Translations under genes and position numbers: made by a program
The notes under the pieces: model-generated
Database searches by the model: none
What the model was told of the DNA's origin: nothing
The model's input: only the letters and a program-made list of their open reading frames with translations
Source: Propionibacteriaceae bacterium
GTDB lineage: Bacteria > Actinomycetota > Actinomycetes > Propionibacteriales > Propionibacteriaceae
DNA length: 15,487 nucleotides
Direction: 5' to 3'
Assembly: GCA_009781325.1 (NCBI GenBank)
Contig: WQYJ01000025.1
Span: 1-15,487 of the forward strand
In this document: piece by piece, positions 1-6,568 of the stretch
Position numbering within the stretch: position 1 is the first letter of the stretch
Layout: each line of letters starts with the position of its first letter

Positions 1-1
1 A

Positions 2-1015
2 TGTACGCTGGTGTGCCCCCAAGGGGTCCAGATCGCTGAACTGAATTCTGTGGCGCGGGCTGCGATGAAGAAGGACCATATGCCGCTGCGCGACAAGGTC
101 ATCTCGCGGACGACTCTCATGGGTAAAGCCATGCGCCCGATTGCTCCGATCGCCAACTACTTCCTTGGGTTGCGCTGGGTACGCTGGATCATGGAGAAGG
201 TCATTGGTATTCATCGCAAGGCTGCCATGCCGACGGCACGCAGCCAGACCTTCGCATCCTGGTGGAAGAAGCATCGGCGTACCACACCCCCGGTGCGCGG
301 GAAGGTTGTCTTCTTCCATGGGTGTGCTGGGCAATACTTCGAAGTGGAGACTTCGATCAAGACCGTCGAGGTTCTAGAACACCTTGGTTTCGAGGTCGTC
401 GTGCCCAAGCAGGGATGCTGCGGTTTGGCCCTGCAATCGAATGGGCTCTTTGACGCTGCGCGCTCGTACGTCGTCAAACTCTCCCATCAACTCAATGTTG
501 AACCAGGTACGCCGATTGTCGCTTCTCCGGCTTCCTGTGTGGGCATGCTCAAGCATGAAGCCCGCGAGATCATGGGGGTTGAGGACCCGGCGCTGATCGA
601 GGTAGGAAGCAGGATCCGCGATGTGTCAGAGTTCCTTCTTGACTTAGCTGATCTGGATGAACTGCCGCTGAACTTCACGCCGGTGGAGATCACAGTTGCC
701 TACCATGCCCCCTGCCAGCTCAAGGGCCAGGGCATGGGCAAGCCAGCGTTGAGATTACTGAACCTCATCCCAGGACTCACAGCCATCGATGCTCAGGCTA
801 CCTGCTGTGGCATCGCAGGAACCTACGGGCTGAAGAAGGAGAAGTACGACATCGGTCAAGCTGTGGGTAAACCGCTTTTTGATGCTGTGACAGCCACCAA
901 CAAGGACTTAGCGGTGTGTGACACCGAAACCTGCCGCTGGCAGATCGCTGCTGCCACCGGAGCGCAAGTCGTCCACCCCATCTGGCTCCTCCACAAGGCT
1001 TACGGCTTAGGTTAG
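2..1015 (+). CDS. glpC: Anaerobic glycerol-3-phosphate dehydrogenase subunit C (partial, 5' end missing)
   Basis: The reading frame is open to the left edge, so the N-terminus lies outside the window; the GTG at 11 is internal. The first residues read CTLVCPQGV, the end of a second CxxCxxCxxxCP 4Fe-4S binding motif. Two cysteine-rich CCG domains follow: FFHGCAGQYFE with QGCCGLALQSNG (about residues 105-145), then YHAPCQLKGQG with ATCCGIAGTYG (about 230-275), and VCDTETCRW near the end. This order, an N-terminal ferredoxin part followed by two CCG domains, is that of GlpC, the subunit that links the GlpAB dehydrogenase to the membrane and passes electrons from glycerol-3-phosphate to the quinone pool. 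GlpA and GlpB would be expected just left of the window. The last 9 bases overlap the 3' end of the convergent toxin gene. A related CCG-domain Fe-S oxidoreductase is the main alternative. Confidence 0.85.
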   Translation, partial: CTLVCPQGVQIAELNSVARAAMKKDHMPLRDKVISRTTLMGKAMRPIAPIANYFLGLRWVRWIMEKVIGIHRKAAMPTARSQTFASWWKKHRRTTPPVRGKVVFFHGCAGQYFEVETSIKTVEVLEHLGFEVVVPKQGCCGLALQSNGLFDAARSYVVKLSHQLNVEPGTPIVASPASCVGMLKHEAREIMGVEDPALIEVGSRIRDVSEFLLDLADLDELPLNFTPVEITVAYHAPCQLKGQGMGKPALRLLNLIPGLTAIDAQATCCGIAGTYGLKKEKYDIGQAVGKPLFDAVTATNKDLAVCDTETCRWQIAAATGAQVVHPIWLLHKAYGLG

Positions 1016-1402
1016 GCCTGAGTCCAGGTCTGTGGCGGAAAAGTCCTGCCCCACATAAAGCAGAGGCTCGCTGAGTTGGGCAGCCAATGCATAGGAAAAA
1101 CAATCACCGAGATTGAGTTTTGCCTGATACCCGGATCCCCTGCCGAAGTCACGATACGCCTCACGGGCAATGCGAGCCTGATCCTGGTCGAAGGGGACTA
1201 CTGAAATCCGCAGAAGACGCAGCAAGTTGTCCACCCGTCTGCTTTGGTTCGGCTGGCCGCGAACATCGGTGACGGCAAACAATTCGACCAGAGTTGCAGC
1301 ACTTATCTTGGGATCGGGATCAGCCAGGATGGCTTTCACCAGATCAATTCGGTTGGGTTCCCCCTTAAGAATGGCGAGGATCGCCGAAGTATCCACGATC
1401 AT
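1007..1402 (-). CDS. vapC: VapC-family PIN-domain toxin (ribonuclease)
   Basis: This is a 131-residue protein of typical VapC length. It starts MIVDTSAILAIL, the first strand of the PIN fold with the first acidic metal ligand (D4). The other expected acidic residues are visible: E40 in AATLVELFA, D100 in LNLGDCFSYALA, and D120 in GQDFSATDL. PIN toxins are Mg2+-dependent RNases that cut tRNA, rRNA or mRNA when freed from their antitoxin. The start overlaps the antitoxin stop by the 4-base ATGA arrangement, so translation is probably coupled. The stop lies inside the 3' end of glpC, a convergent overlap of 9 bp. The active-site acids look complete, so it is probably functional. The RNA target cannot be told from sequence. 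Confidence 0.93.
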   Translation of the reverse strand: MIVDTSAILAILKGEPNRIDLVKAILADPDPKISAATLVELFAVTDVRGQPNQSRRVDNLLRLLRISVVPFDQDQARIAREAYRDFGRGSGYQAKLNLGDCFSYALAAQLSEPLLYVGQDFSATDLDSGLT

Positions 1403-1635
1403 CGATAGAGCCCATTCTCGTCGTAGAGATCATGATCGCTGCCGATCTCAGATTTTGCCTGATTTCGATAGGCATCGGCAATCTCGAGAATCTGGGCAAG
1501 CCTCTGATCAGTCCTGGGGTTTCGCAGAGTATCTTGCGCAGCTTTTTCGATTGCTGCTGTATAACTCATGCCATAGAAGGCCGCAAGCTGTTTGACTGCC
1601 TCAACGGTTCGTTCATTCTTAATGTTGATGGCCAT
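1399..1635 (-). CDS. vapB: VapB-type antitoxin (Rv0623/PSK transcription-factor-like)
   Basis: A 78-residue protein directly upstream of vapC and overlapping it by 4 bp. It begins MAINIKNERTVEAVKQLA, which fits the short DNA-binding strand and first helix of the Rv0623-like antitoxin family, followed by GMSYTAAIEKAAQDTL. The charged C-terminal part ends SDHDLYDENGLYR, the kind of tail that covers a VapC active site. Antitoxins of this type neutralise their toxin and, as the complex, repress their own promoter. No convincing SD is present before the ATG. A TAGAAT hexamer ends 6 bp upstream, so the mRNA may be leaderless. The gap to guaB3 is only 45 bp and is filled by an inverted repeat likely to be the operator. 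Confidence 0.88.
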   Translation of the reverse strand: MAINIKNERTVEAVKQLAAFYGMSYTAAIEKAAQDTLRNPRTDQRLAQILEIADAYRNQAKSEIGSDHDLYDENGLYR

Positions 1636-1641
1636 ATCATA

Positions 1642-1677
1642 ATTCTACCATGGGTAGCTGTTCTTTCTACCCATGGT
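1642..1677 (-). promoter_or_regulatory. Probable vapBC promoter and operator palindrome
   Basis: Perfect inverted repeat with 11-bp arms: ACCATGGGTAG at 1647-1657 and CTACCCATGGT at 1667-1677, separated by 9 bp. Each arm contains the palindrome CCATGG. Read on the minus strand, the arm nearer vapB runs into TAGAAT (1647-1642), a good -10-like hexamer ending 6 bp before the vapB ATG. A complex bound here would cover the promoter, as expected for VapBC autoregulation. It also lies just after the guaB3 stop codon, but no T-run follows on the minus strand, so an intrinsic terminator is less likely. Confidence 0.6.
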
Positions 1678-1680
1678 TGA

Positions 1681-2784
1681 TTAGACGAGAATCAGTTCAG
1701 CCTTCTGAAAGCTCTTGACATCGGTGTAGCCAACGGAAGCCAGAGTACGGCGCAGAGCACCGACCAGGTTCATCGAGCCGTCGGCGCTGGAGCTTGGACC
1801 GATGAGGATCTCTTCGAGGGTGGCGATGGTGTCGAAGTGATCGCGAAGCCCGCGGGACAGAGTCGGATGCCAGGCTTCGGGGCCCCAGTGGTAACCCTGA
1901 CCGGGTGCTTCGGTTGCGCGCGCGAAGGGTACGCCGACCATGGCTGCGTCAGCACCGCAGGCCAAGGACTTGGCGATGTCACCGGATCGAGCGATAGAAC
2001 CATCAGCGATGACAGCGACGTACCTTCCGCCTGATTCATCGAGGTAATCTCCCCGGGCGGCGGCTGCATCGGAGATCGCGGTAGCCATCGGCACCTCGAT
2101 TCCTAAGACATTACGGGTTGCTCGTCTGGCTCCTCCGCCGAATCCAACGAGAATTCCGGCGGCTCCGGCTCTCATCAGGTGGAGGGCTGTGTTGTAGTTC
2201 GCACATCCGCCGACGATGACCGGCACATCCAGGGTATGGATAAACTCCTTGAGATCCAGAGCATTCGACGTTGTCGACACATGCTGGGCCGACACAGTCG
2301 TACCCCTGATCACCAGGAAGTCCACACCTGCTTTCACAACCCGATCGGCGTGGTCGCGTACTCTGGCTGGACTGAGGGAACCCGCAAAGGGAACCCCCGC
2401 CTCACGAATCTGAGCTAAGCGCGCATCGATCAGTTCTGGTTTGATGGGTGCCGAGTAGACCTGCTGCATCCTCCGGATCGCTGACAGTGGGTCGCGGAGC
2501 TGGGCCAACTCATCAAAGACCGGCATCGGGTTTTCGTAGCGGGTCCATAAGCCCTCCAGGTTGAGCACCCCCAGGCCGCCGAGTTGGCCGACTTCGATCA
2601 CTGTCTCGGGCGACATCACAGAATCCATCGGTGCAGCGATCAGAGGGAAATCTAGACTCACAGCATCGATTCGCCATGTCAGATCCACATCATCGATATC
2701 CCGCGACCTTCTCGTTGGTACGATCGCCACATCATCAAGGCCGAAGGCCTTCTCTGCCCTCTTATTCCGGCCAATGTCGTACAT
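1681..2784 (-). CDS. guaB3: GuaB3 family IMP dehydrogenase-related protein (no CBS domains)
   Basis: 367 residues starting MYDIGRNKRAEKAFG. The ATG at 2784 was chosen because GAGGAG lies 4 bp upstream; the frame stays open to 2841 but that would overlap guaB2. The protein is an IMPDH/GMPR-type TIM barrel (FPLIAAPMDSVMSPE; VPVIVGGCANYNTALHLMRAGAAGILVGFGGG; RYVAVIADGSIARSGDIAKSLACGADAAMVG) without a CBS insertion. Where GuaB2 next door has GPGSICTTR with the catalytic cysteine, this protein has GGGARRATR, so the nucleophile is absent. The guaB2-guaB3 order is standard in actinobacteria (Rv3411c-Rv3410c in M. tuberculosis). The gene starts 32 bp after the guaB2 stop and is probably in the same operon. 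Family membership is firm; its activity in this host cannot be read from sequence. Confidence 0.9.
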   Translation of the reverse strand: MYDIGRNKRAEKAFGLDDVAIVPTRRSRDIDDVDLTWRIDAVSLDFPLIAAPMDSVMSPETVIEVGQLGGLGVLNLEGLWTRYENPMPVFDELAQLRDPLSAIRRMQQVYSAPIKPELIDARLAQIREAGVPFAGSLSPARVRDHADRVVKAGVDFLVIRGTTVSAQHVSTTSNALDLKEFIHTLDVPVIVGGCANYNTALHLMRAGAAGILVGFGGGARRATRNVLGIEVPMATAISDAAAARGDYLDESGGRYVAVIADGSIARSGDIAKSLACGADAAMVGVPFARATEAPGQGYHWGPEAWHPTLSRGLRDHFDTIATLEEILIGPSSSADGSMNLVGALRRTLASVGYTDVKSFQKAELILV

Positions 2785-2816
2785 ATGTCTCCTCGTCGTT
2801 GAAGGGTTGTTCCTGC

Positions 2817-4361
2817 TCAGGCGATGCGCCCTGGTTCCCATGGCGGGGACGAGTAATTCGGCGCTTCGACTGTCATCATGATGTCGTGGGGATGGGACTC
2901 CCGCAGCCCAGCCGAGGTGATTCGTACGAACCTCCCCTTGGTCTGCAGTTCTTCGATCGTGGTCGCACCTGTGTAGAACATGGACTGCCGCAGCCCGCCT
3001 ACGAGCTGATAGGCCACTGCTGCTAGCGGACCGCGATAGGCAACCTGACCCTCGATACCTTCGGGTACGAGCTTGTCATCGGCCTCAACATCGGCTTGGA
3101 AATAGCGATCCTTCGAATAGGAAGCCCGACGGCCTCTGGCAGCCATAGCTCCCAGTGAACCCATTCCGCGATAAGACTTAAACTGCTTGCCGTTGATGAA
3201 TACGAGCTCACCTGGAGACTCCTCGCATCCGGCTAGCAGGGAGCCCAGCATCACCGAACTCGCACCGGCAACAATGGCCTTAGCGATGTCTCCTGAGTAT
3301 TGTAGTCCGCCGTCACCGATGACCGGAACACCGGCTGGCTTACATGCTCTCGCGGCTGCATGGATGGCTGTTACCTGAGGTACGCCCACGCCCGAGACGA
3401 CTCGAGTGGTGCAAATCGAACCTGGTCCAACACCGACTTTGACTCCATCTGCGCCTGCATCGACAAGGGCCTTTGCCCCCTCGTACGTAGCAACATTGCC
3501 GCCGACGATGTCCACCTCGGCAGCGAGCGGTTCGGCTTTGAGACGCTTGATCATCTCCACAACAGCCTGGGAGTGACCATGGGCGGTGTCGACAATCAGG
3601 ACGTCAACCCCAGCTTCAATCAGGGTCATCGCCCTTTCCCAGCCGTCCCCGAAGAAGCCAATGCCAGCGCCTACACGCAGACGCCCAGCGGCGTCTTTGG
3701 CAGCATTGGGATATTTACCTGACTTCACGAAGTCTTTGAGAGTGAACAGCCCGGTGAGCTTGTTGTCGGTATCGACGAGCGGTAGTTTCTCGATTTTGTG
3801 CTTAGCCATCCGCGCTAGAGCTTCATCGGCTGAGATTCCTGGATAGCCTGTGACTAGGGGCATCGGGGTCATGACGTCGCGTACGAGTCGGTTGGGGTCG
3901 TCTTCGAATCTCATGTCACGGTTGGTGACGATTCCGATCAGGTAGCCGTTCTCATCGATAACCGGCACTCCGGAGATGCGGTACTTGCCGGCCATCTCAT
4001 CGACTTCACCAATCGTACGATCCGCAGTGATCGTGATCGGCTCTGTGACCATGCCAGCCTCAGACCTCTTCACCTGATCAACCTTCTGGGCCTGTTCGAG
4101 AATCGGCATATTGCGGTGAAGGATCCCAATCCCGCCCTCGCGCGCCATAGCGATGGCCATACGAGACTCAGTGACCGTATCCATCGCAGCACTGACAAGG
4201 GGAATCTTCAGAATAATCCGACGAGAAAAATATGTCGACGTGTCCGCTTGAGAAGGGATCACATCCGATTCACCTGGTTGAAGCAGAACATCATCATAAG
4301 TCAGCCCCCACCCCACATCCGGTTCAGTCTTTCCACCTGGGGAAACAATCTCGTCAGCCAT
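2817..4361 (-). CDS. guaB2: Inosine-5'-monophosphate dehydrogenase
   Basis: 514 residues from the ATG at 4361 (MADEIVSPGG), chosen because GGAAGG lies a few bases upstream. An in-frame GTG at 4376 would put that SD inside the gene. The enzyme oxidises IMP to XMP with NAD+, the committed step of GTP synthesis. All expected parts are present: N-terminal barrel start (YDDVLLQPGESDVIPS, AAMDTVTE), a tandem CBS pair at about residues 90-215, and the catalytic loop GPGSICTTR with the nucleophile at about C317. The phosphate-binding region GGNVATYEGAKALVDAGADG, the GDGGLQYSGDIAKA segment, and the flap RGMGSLGAMAARG with SKDRYFQ also fit. Length is normal for a bacterial IMPDH. It leads into guaB3, and its upstream region carries unusual hairpins. 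Confidence 0.97.
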   Translation of the reverse strand: MADEIVSPGGKTEPDVGWGLTYDDVLLQPGESDVIPSQADTSTYFSRRIILKIPLVSAAMDTVTESRMAIAMAREGGIGILHRNMPILEQAQKVDQVKRSEAGMVTEPITITADRTIGEVDEMAGKYRISGVPVIDENGYLIGIVTNRDMRFEDDPNRLVRDVMTPMPLVTGYPGISADEALARMAKHKIEKLPLVDTDNKLTGLFTLKDFVKSGKYPNAAKDAAGRLRVGAGIGFFGDGWERAMTLIEAGVDVLIVDTAHGHSQAVVEMIKRLKAEPLAAEVDIVGGNVATYEGAKALVDAGADGVKVGVGPGSICTTRVVSGVGVPQVTAIHAAARACKPAGVPVIGDGGLQYSGDIAKAIVAGASSVMLGSLLAGCEESPGELVFINGKQFKSYRGMGSLGAMAARGRRASYSKDRYFQADVEADDKLVPEGIEGQVAYRGPLAAVAYQLVGGLRQSMFYTGATTIEELQTKGRFVRITSAGLRESHPHDIMMTVEAPNYSSPPWEPGRIA

Positions 4362-4482
4362 AGCCACCTTCCGCACTCAAGTACCCTCAAGTCTATCCCC
4401 GCTAACAAGTTTGGTACCAGCGCTCGTACCCGCATCCTCCTACCTCCCGGCCGTTGGGCGCCTATCTCAAATGTCGCGGACG

Positions 4483-4568
4483 CCCATCCTCTTTCTGGCG
4501 GTGGGTTTTGTCGCCATCTAGCGACAAAACCCACCACAATGCAGAGGATGGGGGACAAAACCCACCGC
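4483..4568. repeat. Nested hairpin element upstream of guaB2
   Basis: A perfect 15-bp stem (4500-4514 with 4521-4535, GGTGGGTTTTGTCGC and its complement) closes a 6-base loop. It sits inside an outer 10-bp perfect stem, CCCATCCTCT (4483-4492) with AGAGGATGGG (4543-4552). Two 7-base segments separate the stems symmetrically. A third copy of the inner sequence, GACAAAACCCACCGC, follows at 4554-4568 and is an exact complement of 4498-4512. No T-run flanks the stem on either strand, so this is not a classical terminator. It lies about 120-205 bp upstream of guaB2 and could be a miniature mobile or REP-like palindrome. Confidence 0.8.
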
Positions 4569-4593
4569 AAGGTGCCTTCGGAAGCCAACCCCC

Positions 4594-4705
4594 CGGTCAT
4601 CCCGCCGTAGGCGGGACCCCCGGCAGCCGAAGTATGGACTTGGGTAAAGATCCACCCCCAGTCCCCACGCTTGCCACCGGGGGTCCTGCCTGCGGCAGGA
4701 TGACT
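4594..4705 (-). repeat. Palindromic intergenic element, copy A (inverted orientation, diverged)
   Basis: Outer arms begin GGTCATCC at the left and end GGATGAC at the right, around a spacer of about 35 bp. Read on the minus strand, the spacer GGATCTTTACCCAAGTCC closely matches GGATCTTTCCCCAAGTCC in the copies at 6197-6486 and 7798-7913, so this copy is oriented opposite to them. Its left arm forms the hairpin CCCGCC-GTA-GGCGGG (4601-4615), whereas the other copies have CCTGCC/GGCAGG. Both sides of the stem changed together. It lies between the menJ-like gene and guaB2, both on the minus strand. Together with 4483-4568 it accounts for most of the 415-bp gene-free stretch. Confidence 0.85.
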
Positions 4706-4731
4706 GCCGGGGTCCACCGCAGGATGGGACG

Positions 4732-4758
4732 TGACAAAGGGGTCGGTCCTTTTTGTCA
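4732..4758. other. Short inverted repeat after the menJ-like gene
   Basis: TGACAAA (4732-4738) and TTTGTCA (4752-4758) are perfect 7-bp complements 19 bp beyond the menJ-like stop, which is followed by a second stop (TAATAG). The stem extends with GG/CC around a small bulge. On the plus strand the structure ends in five T residues, but the gene it follows is on the minus strand, where no T-run follows. A role in ending transcription is possible but weakly supported. Confidence 0.3.
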
Positions 4759-4776
4759 TGTTCGCGACGCCGACTA

Positions 4777-6036
4777 TTAGGCCTTCGGGGCTAGGTGGAT
4801 CAGGGCATTGATGACTCGGTCGTAGGCCGTTTGGGCTGGCTGATCACTCAGGTGGGCAAGCATGCGGTGGGTGAGGTTTCTTACTGCGGGGATCGGTAGG
4901 CCGTAGTTGGCGGCTATTCTCATGACCGACGGATGAGCGATGATCTTTCCGAAGAGGTTTCCTAGCCAGAAGTACCCTCCCCACTCGTTTGCCAGGCGGG
5001 AGTCGTACGCACTTAAGACACGATCAGAGGAACGGGAATGGAAGCCGCGGGCGTGTGCTTGGATGATGTGCTCGGCGGCGAACCTTCCAGACTCCATGGC
5101 GTACGAGATGCCCTCGCCGTTGAAAGGGTTGATCAGTCCGGCGGCATCACCGACGAGGAGCAGACCTCGGGAATATCGCGGCTTGCGGTTGAAGCCCATG
5201 GGCAGAGCAGCACTGCGTATCTTGCTCACTTGATTCTCGGGGGTGAATCCCCAGGACTTCCCCATCCCTGCTAGCCAGCGGGCCATCATTTGACGGTAGT
5301 CCACCTCGCGGTAGCGATTCGCATCCGGCAGGCCCATGCCGACATTGCACGTACCATCACCCATGGGGAAGCTCCAGGCGTATCCGGGAAGAAGGTGCGA
5401 ACGCCCAGGGGCGCCGTCCCAGAGTTCCAGCCAGGAATCCAACCAGTCTTCGTCGGATGCCGGGGAATTGAAGTAGGTTCTGATCGCAACCCCCAAGGGG
5501 CGAGACTCTAGCCGGTGCAAACCCATCGAAATCCCCAGCCGAGCAGAATTCCCATCGGCTGCCACGACGACCGGGGCGCGGAAACTGCGGCCATCCTTGG
5601 CGGTGACACCAACGATCCTGCCTCGGCGCATGATCGGGGTTTGGACATTGGCCCCCATCAGCAGATTTGCCCCAGCTTCGACTGCATGCTCAGCAAGATA
5701 GTGGTCGAAGACTGAACGGCGTACTGTCATGCCGAAGGAGGGAAAACTTGTTAGGTCGGGCCACTCCATGAGGTACTGGGCCCGCCCCACATGGATCCGC
5801 AGTCCCCTGTTTCGCTTCCAGGGCAGTTCTGCCACATCGATTCCCAGCAGAGCCAGTTCACGTACGGCTCTCGGTGTGAGCCCGTCGCCGCAGACCTTCT
5901 TGCGGGGAAACTCCATCTTCTCCAGCAGCACCACATTTAGACCGGCCTTCGCCAGATGCCCAGCAGTTGCCGAACCCGCAGGACCAGCGCCGACGACAAT
6001 AACGTCCGCGCTGTCGGCGGCGATCTTCTCGCTCAT
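4777..6036 (-). CDS. Geranylgeranyl reductase family FAD-dependent oxidoreductase (MenJ-like)
   Basis: 419 residues from the ATG at 6036 (MSEKIAADSAD), chosen because GAAGGAG lies 6 bp upstream. The frame extends further to 6078 without a better start. An N-terminal Rossmann FAD motif VIVVGAGPAGSATAGHLAKAG (residues 12-32, GxGxxG core) is followed by EFPRKKVCGDGLTPRAV, characteristic of the geranylgeranyl reductase family. The second FAD motif is LLLVGDAAGLINPFNGEGIS. Family members reduce double bonds in isoprenoid chains. In mycobacteria MenJ (Rv0561c) reduces one isoprene unit of menaquinone at the membrane. The divergent neighbour menF makes isochorismate for menaquinone, which favours a MenJ-like role. 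A reductase for other polyprenyl lipids cannot be excluded. Confidence 0.88.
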   Translation of the reverse strand: MSEKIAADSADVIVVGAGPAGSATAGHLAKAGLNVVLLEKMEFPRKKVCGDGLTPRAVRELALLGIDVAELPWKRNRGLRIHVGRAQYLMEWPDLTSFPSFGMTVRRSVFDHYLAEHAVEAGANLLMGANVQTPIMRRGRIVGVTAKDGRSFRAPVVVAADGNSARLGISMGLHRLESRPLGVAIRTYFNSPASDEDWLDSWLELWDGAPGRSHLLPGYAWSFPMGDGTCNVGMGLPDANRYREVDYRQMMARWLAGMGKSWGFTPENQVSKIRSAALPMGFNRKPRYSRGLLLVGDAAGLINPFNGEGISYAMESGRFAAEHIIQAHARGFHSRSSDRVLSAYDSRLANEWGGYFWLGNLFGKIIAHPSVMRIAANYGLPIPAVRNLTHRMLAHLSDQPAQTAYDRVINALIHLAPKA

Positions 6037-6143
6037 CCAACTCCTTCGTCCATGGGGTATAAATCCGCACTCAAGCATACCTGGATGGACGTAACAATGG
6101 GGATGGTCCTTCTTGCGACAATGGGGACATGCGCCACGAGGAC

Positions 6144-6185
6144 GTATGCCAAGGGGAGTATGTCAAGGGGAGAATGCCAAGTGGA
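6144..6185. repeat. Three 14-bp tandem repeats
   Basis: Units are GTATGCCAAGGGGA (6144-6157), GTATGTCAAGGGGA (6158-6171) and GAATGCCAAGTGGA (6172-6185). The first two differ at one base; the third differs from the first at two. The array sits in the divergent menJ-like/menF gap just before the 88-bp repeats. It resembles the CATGCCAGGGGG units at 7921-7950 beside another palindromic element, so it may be a degenerate flank module of the same family. Confidence 0.75.
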
Positions 6186-6196
6186 CGTATAACACA

Positions 6197-6486
6197 CGGT
6201 CATCCTGCCGCCAGGCAGGACCCCCGGCAGCCAACGTAGGGTCCGAGGGCGGATCTTTCCCCAAGTCCCTGGAATGTCAACCTCCGGTCATCCTGCCGCC
6301 AGGCAGGACCCCCGGCAGCCAACGTAGGGTCCGAGGGCGGATCTTTCCCCAAGTCCCTGGTATGTCAACCTCCGGTCATCCTGCCGCCAGGCAGGACCCC
6401 CGGCAGCCAACGTAGGGTCCGAGGGCGGATCTTTCCCCAAGTCCATACGTCGGCTGCCGGGGGTCCTGCCTGCGGCAGGATGACCG
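6197..6486 (+). repeat. 88-bp tandem repeat array ending in a palindromic element (copy B)
   Basis: Two full units, 6197-6284 and 6285-6372, differ at a single base (A versus T at unit position 77). A third unit from 6373 is identical for 72 bp to about 6444, then switches into a right arm at 6451-6486. Its sequence is the reverse complement of the unit start apart from one inserted base. Each unit starts with GGTCATCC, then the hairpin CCTGCC-GCCA-GGCAGG, a CCCCCGGCAGCC tail, and the spacer GGATCTTTCCCCAAGTCC. The third unit plus right arm form a complete element; the two preceding units lack the right arm. Near-identity implies recent amplification. It lies within the 532-bp gap between divergent menJ-like and menF starts. 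Confidence 0.95.
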
Positions 6487-6507
6487 CATACCAGGGGGCC
6501 AGGCCCC
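6487..6507. repeat. 21-bp flank module shared with 7936-7956
   Basis: The 21 bases following the right arm of copy B (core CCAGGGGGCCAGGCCCC) recur exactly at 7936-7956, beside copy C. The module is itself close to palindromic around the GGCC centre. It appears to belong to the repeat family rather than to menF. Confidence 0.8.
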
Positions 6508-6523
6508 ATTGTCACATTGTCAC
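6508..6523 (+). promoter_or_regulatory. Tandem ATTGTCAC boxes upstream of menF
   Basis: ATTGTCAC occurs twice head to tail (6508-6515, 6516-6523) and is followed by a partial third copy, AAGTCAC (6524-6530). The array is about 40-60 bp before the menF ATG at 6569. A TACTCT hexamer (6555-6560) fits a -10 box ending 8 bp before that ATG. The boxes could be a regulator site near the -35 region. Function is an inference. Confidence 0.35.
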
Positions 6524-6568
6524 AAGTCACTGTGCGAGGGCCGACAAAGGCGAGTACTCTTATGTCTC

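Noticed and set aside
798..1103. 101-codon minus-strand frame across the glpC end
   Set aside because: Antisense shadow of glpC; the CCG-domain frame on the plus strand is clearly the coding one.
4301..4759. Long open frame on the minus strand across the guaB2 upstream gap (152 codons)
   Set aside because: It runs through the palindromic repeat and the nested hairpin and overlaps the guaB2 start; its HPAAGRTPG-type stretches recur wherever the repeat occurs, so they are translated repeat, not protein.
4371..6076. CCGCACTCAAG shared between guaB2 (4371-4381) and menJ-like (6066-6076) upstream regions
   Set aside because: An 11-bp match is expected many times by chance in a window this size, and its distances from the two starts differ (10 and 30 bp).
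6197..6486. The 88-bp array as a CRISPR
   Set aside because: There are no unique spacers between short repeats; the whole 88-bp unit is conserved, and no cas genes are present.
6113..6530. Open frames on both strands over the 88-bp repeats (100 and 80 codons)
   Set aside because: Their peptides are tandem copies of the repeat unit in one frame (88 bp is not a multiple of 3, so the frame changes from copy to copy); no SD and no family resemblance.
6509..6568. TTG at 6509 as the menF start
   Set aside because: The extra 20 residues are encoded by the ATTGTCAC boxes and probable promoter, have no SD, and do not resemble the family N-terminus.
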